NCBI GenBank assembly: GCA_937868095.1
Contig: CALMLO010000031.1
Span: forward strand, 1-57,680
Direction of reading: 5' to 3'
Length of the DNA stretch: 57,680 nucleotides
From: an uncultured Phycisphaerales bacterium
GTDB lineage: Bacteria; Planctomycetota; Phycisphaerae; Sedimentisphaerales; Anaerohalosphaeraceae
Below the pieces are notes generated by a model, which was not told where the DNA came from, made no database searches, and saw only the letters and a program-made list of their open reading frames with translations. Shown piece after piece: positions 5,744 through 13,881 of this stretch (its first letter is position 1; each line of letters begins with the position of its first letter). A program made the position numbers and the translations under genes.

Positions 5744-8671
5744 ATGAAAATGAAAATACAGAACGATGACGCATCCGCCCCTGCCAAGAAGAGAGAGGGG
5801 CGCGTCTCTGCTAAGCATCTGATTCAGTGCCATTTCATTTCCAATACCCACTGGGATCGGGAATGGCGATATTCTATGCAGCGAACCCGGCATATGCTGG
5901 TGCATATGATGGATATGCTTCTGGATATTTTTGAGAAGGAACCGGAGTTTAAATCCTTTCATCTGGATTCTCAGACAGTTCCCCTGCAGGACTATCTGGA
6001 GATTCGGCCTGAAAAAAGGGAGCGTTTGGTAACGCTGGTGAAGACCAAGAAACTGCTGATTGGTCCGTGGTTTTGTCTTCCGGATGAATTTTCTGTTTCG
6101 GGGGAGTCGCTGATTCGCAATCTTCTGCTGGGGCATAAAATTGCCAATCAGTTCGGGTATGTGAGCAAGACCGGCTATTCTCCGTTTTCGTGGGGTCAGA
6201 TATCTCAGATGCCTCAGATTTATAAAGGATTCGGGATTGAGTTTGCGGCTTTTTATCGTGGGGTGAATACGAAGGTTGCTCCCCGCTCGGAGTTTCTGTG
6301 GGAGGGAGCGGACGGCAGCCGCATTGCGGCTTCGCGTCTGGGGCGGCGGCCCCGCTACAATGTGTGGTATGTCATTCAGCGTCCGGGGTACTGGAATCTG
6401 AAGGATGTTAATCAGCGTGTGGTGCCCTGGAACTGCGAGAGCGGTCCTTTTAAGTTTGTCGGGGAACTTTACTCGGATTTTGATGCGCAGTATTCCCGGC
6501 AGAAATACAATTACTTTGCGGAAAATATACCGGAGAGTGCCAAAAAGGCCCTTGAGGAGCAAAACAATGACTGGTCCACGCTTCATCGGTTCTGGTCCTG
6601 CGGGCATGATTCTTCGTGTCCGGATATCCGGGAGGTCCGCATGATTCGGGATTGCAATCAGGCCCTTGAAGGGGTGGCGGAGGTCTTTCACAGCACTTTT
6701 GAGGATTTTCAGGAGCAAATCCTGGAGCAGGTGGATGAATCCCTGCCGGTAGTCCGTGGGGAGATGCGGTATTGTTCGGACTCTGAATCGACCAGTCCGC
6801 TATTCGGCTGGATTGTGTCTGCCAGAATGGATTTGAAGATTGAAAATTTTCAATCTGAGCGGGCTTTGATGCAGTATGCCGAGCCGCTGGCGGTTTTTGC
6901 CTCGATGCTCGGAGCGGAGTATCCCGCCGGCTTTCTGGAGCAGGCATATAACTGGCTTCTTCAGAATCATGGTCATGACTCTATCGGCGGCTGCAGTCGG
7001 GAAATTGTCGGTCTGGATATGCAGTTTCGGTATCGTCAGGTCCGGGAGATTGCCGGCTGCGTGGCGGAACGGGCGCTGCTGGATATCGCCGGCACCCTTG
7101 ATTATTCGGAGCACAGTGCGGAAGATATGGTTCTGCTGGTTTATAATCCTGCGTCCTTTGCGCGGGAGGAAACGGTTACGGTTCATTTGGATGTTCCGCG
7201 GGACTGGAAGCCGGAAGGCATTGAAATTGTGAATGAGCGCGGGGAGAAGATGGAAATTCATACTGTCGGCTGTGAGGAGAAACATTTTCAGGTTGTTCAG
7301 TCTCCCAATGACACCGCCAATATGTTTGAAACGCGTCTGTATTATGCTCGGGTTCATCTGAAAGAGATCCCGCCGATGGGATATCGAATTTTCTTTGTGC
7401 GTCCGGCTGAGCGTGCGGCTGTGAAGAGTCGGGCTTCTCTGGTGAGCGGTCCCAACGCGATGGAAAATGAGCATCTGCGGGTGGTTATCGGCTCGAATGG
7501 GACACTGACCGTAACGGATAAGCAAACCGGCAAGGTTTATGAAAACATGGGCTATTTCCGGGATACGGCTGAAGTCGGCAATCCGTGGGAGCACAGCGAT
7601 GTGGAAAACCCATCGGTTTTCACTACCCTCTCTGAGCAGGCGGAGGTTATCCTGATTCAGGATAATCCGCTGGAGGCCAGTTTTCAGGTTCGGTGGAACT
7701 GGTCTGTGCCGGAAAGCAGGACTGAAGACGACAAGGCGCGCAGCAGCCGGCGAAAAAATATGCCGATCTGCAATACGGTTACCCTGCGGAAAGGCCAGCG
7801 ATGGGTTGAAATTGTGACCGACCTTGACAACACCGCAGAAGACCATTATTTACAGGTTGTTTTCCCTGCGGGGATTTGCTCGTCCAAGGTCTATGTGCAG
7901 GGCCAGTTTGATGTGCTGGAGCGGTCTGTTGTGCTGCCGGATTCTGAGACGTATCTGGAACGGCCCCAGACGGAGCAGCCCATGAATTCATTTTTGGATA
8001 TTACGGACGGCAAGATGGGTCTGGCGATACTGAACGAAGGTTTGAAGGCCTACGAGGCCACGCAGGAGGCCGCTCCGGAGCTTCGTCTGACACTGCTTCG
8101 CAGTTTTCCGCTGCGGATATGCGTAACGCAGGAAATGACGGATTACAGCAAGGCGGACAAAAGTTCTCAGTGTTTGGGGAGGCATCGGTTTCGCTATGCG
8201 GTTCTGCCGCATCGGGGGACGTGGGCGGATGCGGATATCTGGAAGGCGTCCGAGCAGTTTACGCTTCCTCTGGTTCTGGCTCAGACGGCTCCGACGGACG
8301 GGGGGAAAGAGCCGATTTGCAAATCTTTTTTGAAGGTTAGTCCGGAGCGGCTTCATGTCAGTGCGGTCAAACGCAGTGAAAAGGGAAAGGGCTGGATTGT
8401 TCGCGTTTTTAATCCATTTGACAAGACCGTGAATGCGTCGATTTGTTTGAACGGCGGCTGTGAACCGGTTTCGATTGCTCAAAGTCCTGTTCAGCGTCTT
8501 CAAAATCATATGCTTCTTCCTGTGAACCGTGAGAGGCGAATCTGGAAGCAGGCCCGGCAGGTGTCGCTGGAAGAAATTCCGGAAAAAGAACTGCCCCTGG
8601 ACAAAGATGGTTCCTGCCGCGTTCCAGTGCCTCCCAAAAAGATAGTGACGATTGAATTTTTGGCCGGCTGA
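5744..8671 (+). CDS. glycoside hydrolase family 38-like protein (alpha-mannosidase type)
   Basis: The 975-residue protein has the GH38 N-terminal signature SNTHWDREWRYS, where His36 and Asp38 would be zinc ligands. It also has the later NHGHDSIGGCSREIVGLDM block (His411, Asp412) and long C-terminal beta domains. There is no signal peptide, so it should act in the cytoplasm. One residue is odd. The family normally has Asp as nucleophile and zinc ligand in a GY-x-P-D-x-F-G motif. Here it reads GYSPFSWGQISQMPQIYKGF, putting Phe148 at that place. The protein may be inactive, use another residue, or belong to a divergent subgroup with another activity. A GAAAGGCG site precedes the ATG. Cotranscription with the HAD gene and symporter is likely. 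Confidence 0.8.
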   Translation: MKMKIQNDDASAPAKKREGRVSAKHLIQCHFISNTHWDREWRYSMQRTRHMLVHMMDMLLDIFEKEPEFKSFHLDSQTVPLQDYLEIRPEKRERLVTLVKTKKLLIGPWFCLPDEFSVSGESLIRNLLLGHKIANQFGYVSKTGYSPFSWGQISQMPQIYKGFGIEFAAFYRGVNTKVAPRSEFLWEGADGSRIAASRLGRRPRYNVWYVIQRPGYWNLKDVNQRVVPWNCESGPFKFVGELYSDFDAQYSRQKYNYFAENIPESAKKALEEQNNDWSTLHRFWSCGHDSSCPDIREVRMIRDCNQALEGVAEVFHSTFEDFQEQILEQVDESLPVVRGEMRYCSDSESTSPLFGWIVSARMDLKIENFQSERALMQYAEPLAVFASMLGAEYPAGFLEQAYNWLLQNHGHDSIGGCSREIVGLDMQFRYRQVREIAGCVAERALLDIAGTLDYSEHSAEDMVLLVYNPASFAREETVTVHLDVPRDWKPEGIEIVNERGEKMEIHTVGCEEKHFQVVQSPNDTANMFETRLYYARVHLKEIPPMGYRIFFVRPAERAAVKSRASLVSGPNAMENEHLRVVIGSNGTLTVTDKQTGKVYENMGYFRDTAEVGNPWEHSDVENPSVFTTLSEQAEVILIQDNPLEASFQVRWNWSVPESRTEDDKARSSRRKNMPICNTVTLRKGQRWVEIVTDLDNTAEDHYLQVVFPAGICSSKVYVQGQFDVLERSVVLPDSETYLERPQTEQPMNSFLDITDGKMGLAILNEGLKAYEATQEAAPELRLTLLRSFPLRICVTQEMTDYSKADKSSQCLGRHRFRYAVLPHRGTWADADIWKASEQFTLPLVLAQTAPTDGGKEPICKSFLKVSPERLHVSAVKRSEKGKGWIVRVFNPFDKTVNASICLNGGCEPVSIAQSPVQRLQNHMLLPVNRERRIWKQARQVSLEEIPEKELPLDKDGSCRVPVPPKKIVTIEFLAG

Positions 8672-8715
8672 ACGTCCGAAAGCAATATCCTCTGTGAAAT
8701 GAAAGGGGGATGGAC

Positions 8716-10737
8716 ATGGCGAAGTACCTGGGAACGACTGATTATGCCGTGATGGTTTGTTATTTTGCATTTTTGGTCGGCCTGGGGCTGGTTCTTCGGC
8801 GAAAGGCGTCGGCCAGCGTAGAGGATTATTTTTTGGGGGGTCGTCAGCTGCCGTGGTGGGCTCTGGGGGTGTCGGGGATGGCCAGTTTTCTGGATTTGAC
8901 CGGCACGATGGTTATTGTCTCCTTTTTGTATATGATAGGGCCTCGGGGGCTGTTTGTGGAATTTCGCGGAGGAGCGGTGCTGGTTCTGGCGGTTATGATG
9001 CTGTGGAGCGGGAAATGGCACCGCCGGTCCGGCTGCATTACGAACGCGGAATGGATGATTTATCGATTCGGCAATACAGCGGGCGGACAGTTTGCGCGCA
9101 TGGCCGGTGCGATTGCAGCCATTGTCAGCAATATTGCGATGGTTACCTATCTGATTAAGGGGACGGGCTTGTTTGTGGCGATGTTTCTGCCGTTTTCTCC
9201 TCAGGTGTGCGCTGTTCTGATGATCGGCGTTGCGACCCTGTATATCTTAACAGCGGGTTTTTACGGCGTTGTCTATACGGATTTGTTTCAGTCGGGAATC
9301 ATTCTTGCTGCTGTGATTGTGATTTCTGTAATTGCGTATCTGAAGAATCCAGGTGCCGAGCAGCTCTCGGCGCTGGCTTACGAGGTTACCGGTCAAAGCG
9401 CGTGGATGACCTCGGCGTGCAGCTGGAAAACGCCGATGCCGAAAGGGTATGAACAGTACAGTTTTTTATTTATGGTTGCTGTTTTTTATCTATTCCGGAA
9501 TGTCTTTTACGGGATGGGGGCTGGAGGGGAGCCGCGTTATTTCGGGGCCAAAGACGATAAGGAATGCGGGAAACTGACGTTTTTGTGGACCAGTCTGATG
9601 ATGTTTCGCTGGCCGATGATGATGGGGTTTGCGATACTCGGATTGTTTCTGGTCAAAGAAACATTTCCCAATCAGGAAGTGCTTCAGGATGCGGCGGTGC
9701 TGATTAAGAGCTATGTAGGCCCCCTTGATAAAAGCCGGTGGGCGGATACGATTTCCGGCATTATTCATTCCCCGGATGCCTATTCGCCTGCCCTGGCCGG
9801 TCAGATGAGCGAACTTTTGGGGAGGAACTGGCAATCGAGTCTTCATCTGCTCAGTTATGAAGGGACCGTTGATCCGGAGCGGATTCTGCCGGCTGTTGTT
9901 TTATACGGCATTCCGCGGGGGTTTCGCGGGCTGATTTTGGTGGCACTGATTGCGGCGTCGCTGTCCACATTCGGCTCGTTCTTGAACTGGACGACGGGCT
10001 TCTTTACGAAGGATATTTATCAGGCCTATGTTCGGCCGACGGCGTCCAATCGGGAACTCATTCGTATCAGCTGGGCCTTTGGTCTTGTTTTTGTTGTGCT
10101 TAGTTTTCTGTTTGCCTATTCCGTCAAAAACATCAACGATATCTGGGACTGGTTTATCATGGCGCTCGGCGGGGGGCTGGTGGTTCCCAATACGCTGCGT
10201 TTTTACTGGTGGCGTTTTAACGGCGGGGGTTTTGCGATCGGAACCATTACCGGTTTGGTGGGGGCGATTTTGATACGAGTGGTGCAGGTTTACGGTTCGG
10301 ACCTGAGTCCCTTTCTGGTTCAGTTCTTCAATAATCCGGTGTCGCTGTTTTTTGTTACGCTGGGTATCGGGCTGGCCGGGACCATTCTGGGGACGTATCT
10401 GACGGAGCCGACAGCACCGGATGTGCTGAAGCATTTTTATCGAACGACGCGACCGTTCGGTTTCTGGAAGCCGCTGGCCGGCACGCTCCATCCGGAGGTA
10501 CGGTCCAGGATGACGAAGGAGCATATTCGTGATGTGTCGGCTCTGCCGTTTGCGCTGTGCTGGCAAATTACGCTGTTTTTGCTGCCGATGCAACTGCTGA
10601 TTAAAAGTTATCGGGCCTTTCTGATTACCTTTGGAATCTTTGTAATTTCCCTGCTGGGCTTATATGTCATTTGGCTGCGGCATTTGCGGGAGCCGGTGTT
10701 TGAGGGCGAGGTCGCGGATGAACCGGCAAAAAAATAA
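8716..10737 (+). CDS. sodium:solute symporter (SSS family)
   Basis: The 673-residue integral membrane protein has more than 12 hydrophobic helices. SSS-family features include the early VEDYFLGGRQLPWWALG motif and a serine/threonine-rich following helix (GMASFLDLTGT). Members couple sodium entry to uptake of sugars, carboxylates or similar solutes. The operon context suggests a mono- or oligosaccharide. I start it at the ATG at 8716 rather than 8710, because the ribosome site AAAGGGGG directly abuts the earlier ATG but stands six bases before this one. It is the last gene of the operon. A short hairpin CGGCA-GGA-TGCCG (10815-10827) followed by a T-rich stretch could end the transcript. Confidence 0.88.
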   Translation: MAKYLGTTDYAVMVCYFAFLVGLGLVLRRKASASVEDYFLGGRQLPWWALGVSGMASFLDLTGTMVIVSFLYMIGPRGLFVEFRGGAVLVLAVMMLWSGKWHRRSGCITNAEWMIYRFGNTAGGQFARMAGAIAAIVSNIAMVTYLIKGTGLFVAMFLPFSPQVCAVLMIGVATLYILTAGFYGVVYTDLFQSGIILAAVIVISVIAYLKNPGAEQLSALAYEVTGQSAWMTSACSWKTPMPKGYEQYSFLFMVAVFYLFRNVFYGMGAGGEPRYFGAKDDKECGKLTFLWTSLMMFRWPMMMGFAILGLFLVKETFPNQEVLQDAAVLIKSYVGPLDKSRWADTISGIIHSPDAYSPALAGQMSELLGRNWQSSLHLLSYEGTVDPERILPAVVLYGIPRGFRGLILVALIAASLSTFGSFLNWTTGFFTKDIYQAYVRPTASNRELIRISWAFGLVFVVLSFLFAYSVKNINDIWDWFIMALGGGLVVPNTLRFYWWRFNGGGFAIGTITGLVGAILIRVVQVYGSDLSPFLVQFFNNPVSLFFVTLGIGLAGTILGTYLTEPTAPDVLKHFYRTTRPFGFWKPLAGTLHPEVRSRMTKEHIRDVSALPFALCWQITLFLLPMQLLIKSYRAFLITFGIFVISLLGLYVIWLRHLREPVFEGEVADEPAKK

Positions 10738-10814
10738 AAGAAATTCCTTTCCTCTCCGGCAGAGACAGAAAAATGTCAATGGTAAATATTCGTATTTCGG
10801 AGGTGGGCGGTCTT

Positions 10815-10840
10815 CGGCAGGATGCCGGTTGTCTGATTTT
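10815..10840 (+). terminator. possible terminator after the symporter operon
   Basis: A five-base stem CGGCA/TGCCG with a three-base loop is followed at a short distance by TTTTT. The stem is short, so the call is tentative. Confidence 0.3.
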
Positions 10841-10906
10841 TAAGTTATTATAGGATAGATGGTTATGGTGATATTAGGATGTATAAAAGTTGTTTTTTCG
10901 TCCAGA

Positions 10907-10917
10907 TTGTATTTACA
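10907..10917 (+). promoter_or_regulatory. second copy of candidate operator TTGTATTTACA
   Basis: This is an exact 11-base match, in the same orientation relative to the downstream gene, to the site in the GH43 leader (4354-4364). It lies about 40 bases upstream of the -35 box of the next promoter. The surroundings are AT-rich, so chance is possible. Confidence 0.35.
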
Positions 10918-10955
10918 ATATAGAAATAATTTTTTCATTTTATTATTTTTTGTCT

Positions 10956-10983
10956 TTGCAAATTCCAAAGGAAGGGCTATAAT
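10956..10983 (+). promoter_or_regulatory. sigma70-type promoter of the pseudopilin/beta-helix/GH3 run
   Basis: TTGCAA (10956-10961) and TATAAT (10978-10983) are 16 bases apart. The leader to the ATG at 11087 is about 95 bases. Confidence 0.6.
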
Positions 10984-11086
10984 AAAGCCCATCATAGAGC
11001 TCTTTGCTGACAAGCCGTTCAAGATGGTTCGAGGTACGTTCAATCCGACAGTTCTTAGGATGCGAGTTCTTGCTTAAGGAGGTACC

Positions 11087-11914
11087 ATGAAAAAGGAAAC
11101 CGCATTTACGTTAATTGAATTGCTTGTTGTCATTGCTATTATTGCCCTGCTTTTGTCCGTCCTTGTGCCTGCCCTTCGTCGCGTCAAACAGCAAGCCGCC
11201 GGCGCGGTCTGCTTGTCTAACATTCGTCAATTGGCGGTTGCCTGGCAGAGTTATTCTGCTGACCATGATGGTGAGATTGTTCACGGTCATGTTCCTCGCA
11301 CATCTGTTCCTGATCCGACGCATCGTTTCTGGGTTCACTATCCTCAGACGGAAGCCGGTGTTTATAGGGGGGAACCTGCCGATGTCAGGCGAGAGTATGA
11401 ACTGATTGGGATTCGACGGGGTGCCCTGTTTGACTATCTGAATACCTTTGATGTGTATCACTGCCCCGGCGACAAAAGTTCTGTTATGTTTGCCTCGACG
11501 GAGTATGCAACGACCAAGTCGTGGTGGAACAGCTATTCCATTACCGGAATGATGAATGGCGAAGAACTGTACCGAACGGGGGTTGTTGACAAAGTAGCCA
11601 AGAAGACCAGCGATTTGGTTAATCCGGGCGGCAAAGTTGTCTTTCTGGAAAATGTCGATGAACGCGGGTGGATTATGGGTTCGTGGCTGATGAACTATGC
11701 GAACAATCCAACGTGGGTGGATCCTATTGCTATCTGGCATTATGAGCGCGGGACCCTGGGGTTTGCGGATGCTCATGCCGAGATGCACAACTGGAGGGAT
11801 GGGACAACGATTGAAAACGCAGAAGCGGGGCGGGTTATCCATACGGTACCGAGACCGAATGAAAGCGGGGAGGATATCCGGTATATGCAGCGGGCGTATG
11901 TTCCCAGGCGGTAA
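11087..11914 (+). CDS. prepilin-like secreted protein (type II secretion pseudopilin family)
   Basis: The N-terminus TAFTLIELLVVIAIIALLLS is a prepilin cleavage/methylation signal, with a short basic leader and a Glu at mature position 5. It is followed by a hydrophobic helix and then a globular domain of about 230 residues. The C-terminal part has FADAHAEMHNWRDGT, a variant of the H-rich/DG motif common in the large planctomycete pseudopilin-like families. A very good AAGGAGG site lies before the ATG. No other secretion or pilus gene is near. It leads a run of carbohydrate-active genes, which suggests a surface or substrate-contact role rather than a structural part of a complete pilus system. 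Its precise function is unknown. Confidence 0.85.
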   Translation: MKKETAFTLIELLVVIAIIALLLSVLVPALRRVKQQAAGAVCLSNIRQLAVAWQSYSADHDGEIVHGHVPRTSVPDPTHRFWVHYPQTEAGVYRGEPADVRREYELIGIRRGALFDYLNTFDVYHCPGDKSSVMFASTEYATTKSWWNSYSITGMMNGEELYRTGVVDKVAKKTSDLVNPGGKVVFLENVDERGWIMGSWLMNYANNPTWVDPIAIWHYERGTLGFADAHAEMHNWRDGTTIENAEAGRVIHTVPRPNESGEDIRYMQRAYVPRR

Positions 11915-12060
11915 GAGGCAATCACCTTATTGGGATTACCGGCAGGAAAAGATTGCGGCGAATGACAGAAGCGGAAACGAGTTGTGGTGTGAGGATTGTA
12001 TCGGAGGGATCGTTAACTGACTGATAGTCAAAATATCTTATTCTGAAAGGAGATTGAGCC

Positions 12061-13644
12061 ATGAACAAGAGGATGTGGTGTGCAGTGATGGCGGCCGCTG
12101 CCATTGCGGGTCTGGTGCAGGGGGCGGAGTTGTCGAGAAACTGGAATCCTGCGGCAAATCCGCATAATGATCCCAATATTCCCTATGCCTGGTGGACGGA
12201 TCCGAACAACTGGGCCGGCGGATCTGTGCCTGAAGGCGGCCCTAATAACGAGCTGGGTGATGCCGACTATTATAAGGTACAATTTTTCAATAATAATGCC
12301 AAAGACTGCTATCTGGCCACAAGAAAGATGGTGGGGCATTTGGTAGTTGGCGACGGCGGCGTTAATCCCGGGATTCTGCATCTGCTGGCTGGGGCTGAAA
12401 TGTATGCCGGCTACAAGCCGGACGGCGGCAAAATCTGGACCGGCTGCGGTTTCAGCGGGCAGGGAGCCGGGATTGTTGTTCATGAAGGCGCCCTGTTAGA
12501 TTGTTTGGATCATTTGTGGATTGCTCACAACGATAATGCCTCCGGCGGATTGGTTGTTGACGGCGGAACGGTTGTTGTTCATGAGATGTTTGGGATGAAT
12601 TTTGACGGCAAAACGACGACGAGCGGCTACTGTCAGGTGAAAAACGGCGGTCTGCTGCATCTGATGAATTGGAACAATAGTCAGTCCATTCGGGGAAACA
12701 TGAATTTGGATATCGAAAAAGGAACCGTGATTATTCGATATTGGCGGCTGGACCTGACCAATCCCTGCGATCCCGGTGTATGTGCTCGGGATGGACGCAT
12801 TACGGGGTATAAGGATGCAAAATTCGACAAGAAGATCAATGTCGAAGGCGGCGATGTAAATAATGCGCAGAATGATATTATCAACAATGTGGTCTTTACG
12901 TGGGATGCCGCAAACAACCAGACGATTCTTACGGCCGTTCACCCGATGCAGCCGGCACCGGATATTGACGAGATTATTCCGATCGGGGATGTGACATTTG
13001 AATGGAACAACTGGGAACCGAATATGCCTGGGGAGTCGGTTTCTGTGGAGATTCTGATTGGAACAGATCCGGAGGCGATGAGTGTTGCGGCGACGCTGGA
13101 TGTGACCGGACAGGCGCGCTCCTCGACGGTGCTCACTATCTCTGCACCCGGGACTTATTACTGGCGGGTGGATACCAACAACGGCGCTTATCACGAGGGG
13201 GATGTCTTTACATTTGAAGCGACGGCCAATCTGCCTCCGAAAGTGGATGCCGGCAGCGGTTTTATTACCTGGGTGGGTCAGCCGGCGCAGCTGAATGCGA
13301 CGGTAACGGATGAAAACATCCCAATGCTTACCTGGACGATTGAGCCGGATGACGGGATGGTTTCTTTCTCAGATAACCATGTTGAAGACCCGGTGGTTAC
13401 GGCAGCGGCGGAGGGCACCTACACACTGACTTTGACGGCCGATGACGGGTTTAATCCGGTGGTGAGGGATACGACCATTCTTGATGTGTATGCGGATTCC
13501 TGCGCGGCGGCACGGCGGAATGGAACGGGTACGGTTTACAGTACAGACCTGGTGGCTGATTGCGTGATTGACCTGGAAGACCTTGCAGAAGTGGCGAGTG
13601 ACTGGCTGGTGGATTATAACCTGACAGGTCCGATTGTTCGATAA
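12061..13644 (+). CDS. secreted beta-helix protein with Fn3-like, PKD-like and dockerin-like parts
   Basis: A signal peptide covers about residues 1-21. Residues 25-295 form a glycine/Val-rich repeat region likely to fold as a beta-helix (ILHLLAGAEMYAG, GLVVDGGTVVVHE, GYCQVKNGGLLHL). The same module begins the next two proteins. Residues 300-390 look Fn3-like and end in GTYYWRVDTNNG, and residues 392-475 look like a PKD/Ig domain. The end has a single dockerin-like loop, DCVIDLEDLAEVASDWL. No catalytic domain is visible, so it is probably a polysaccharide-binding or scaffold-like protein outside the cell. GAAAGGAGA precedes the ATG. It lies just before the GH3 gene, separated by two strong hairpins. 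Confidence 0.75.
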   Translation: MNKRMWCAVMAAAAIAGLVQGAELSRNWNPAANPHNDPNIPYAWWTDPNNWAGGSVPEGGPNNELGDADYYKVQFFNNNAKDCYLATRKMVGHLVVGDGGVNPGILHLLAGAEMYAGYKPDGGKIWTGCGFSGQGAGIVVHEGALLDCLDHLWIAHNDNASGGLVVDGGTVVVHEMFGMNFDGKTTTSGYCQVKNGGLLHLMNWNNSQSIRGNMNLDIEKGTVIIRYWRLDLTNPCDPGVCARDGRITGYKDAKFDKKINVEGGDVNNAQNDIINNVVFTWDAANNQTILTAVHPMQPAPDIDEIIPIGDVTFEWNNWEPNMPGESVSVEILIGTDPEAMSVAATLDVTGQARSSTVLTISAPGTYYWRVDTNNGAYHEGDVFTFEATANLPPKVDAGSGFITWVGQPAQLNATVTDENIPMLTWTIEPDDGMVSFSDNHVEDPVVTAAAEGTYTLTLTADDGFNPVVRDTTILDVYADSCAAARRNGTGTVYSTDLVADCVIDLEDLAEVASDWLVDYNLTGPIVR

Positions 13645-13680
13645 AGCCGAGTAAGGAAGACCTCTCCTTTATAAAGCAGG

Positions 13681-13715
13681 CGGTTCGGGCGCCCTGAAAA
13701 CGGGTGCCCGAACCG
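13681..13715 (+). terminator. strong intercistronic hairpin before the GH3 gene
   Basis: A 14-base stem (one G-U pair) CGGTTCGGGCGCCC / GGGTGCCCGAACCG encloses a seven-base loop. There is no T-tract after it, so it may stabilise or separate transcripts rather than terminate them. Confidence 0.5.
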
Positions 13716-13792
13716 GCGGCGAGGGTGCTGTTCGGTTTGGGCGGTTCTATGCCTGCTTCGGGAGAGAAAAGCAATAAAATAGGAACACCTCC

Positions 13793-13834
13793 GTCTCTAC
13801 AGAGACTGGGGGCAGAAGTCTCCAGTCTCTGTAG
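13793..13834 (+). promoter_or_regulatory. two mutually exclusive hairpins in the GH3 leader
   Basis: GTCTCT (13793-13798) can pair with AGAGAC (13801-13806). Alternatively CTACAGAGACTGG (13797-13809) can pair perfectly with CCAGTCTCTGTAG (13822-13834). The two structures share bases and cannot coexist. The second ends about 48 bases before the GH3 start. No known riboswitch class is recognised. Confidence 0.4.
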
Positions 13835-13881
13835 AAGATTATTTCTGCAGGGAAGCCGCAGGAAAGTCATGTGGGAAGGGC

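Noticed and set aside
5693..6718. 341-residue minus-strand frame opposite the HAD and GH38-like genes
   Set aside because: It spans the junction of two real genes on the other strand and shows no family signature.
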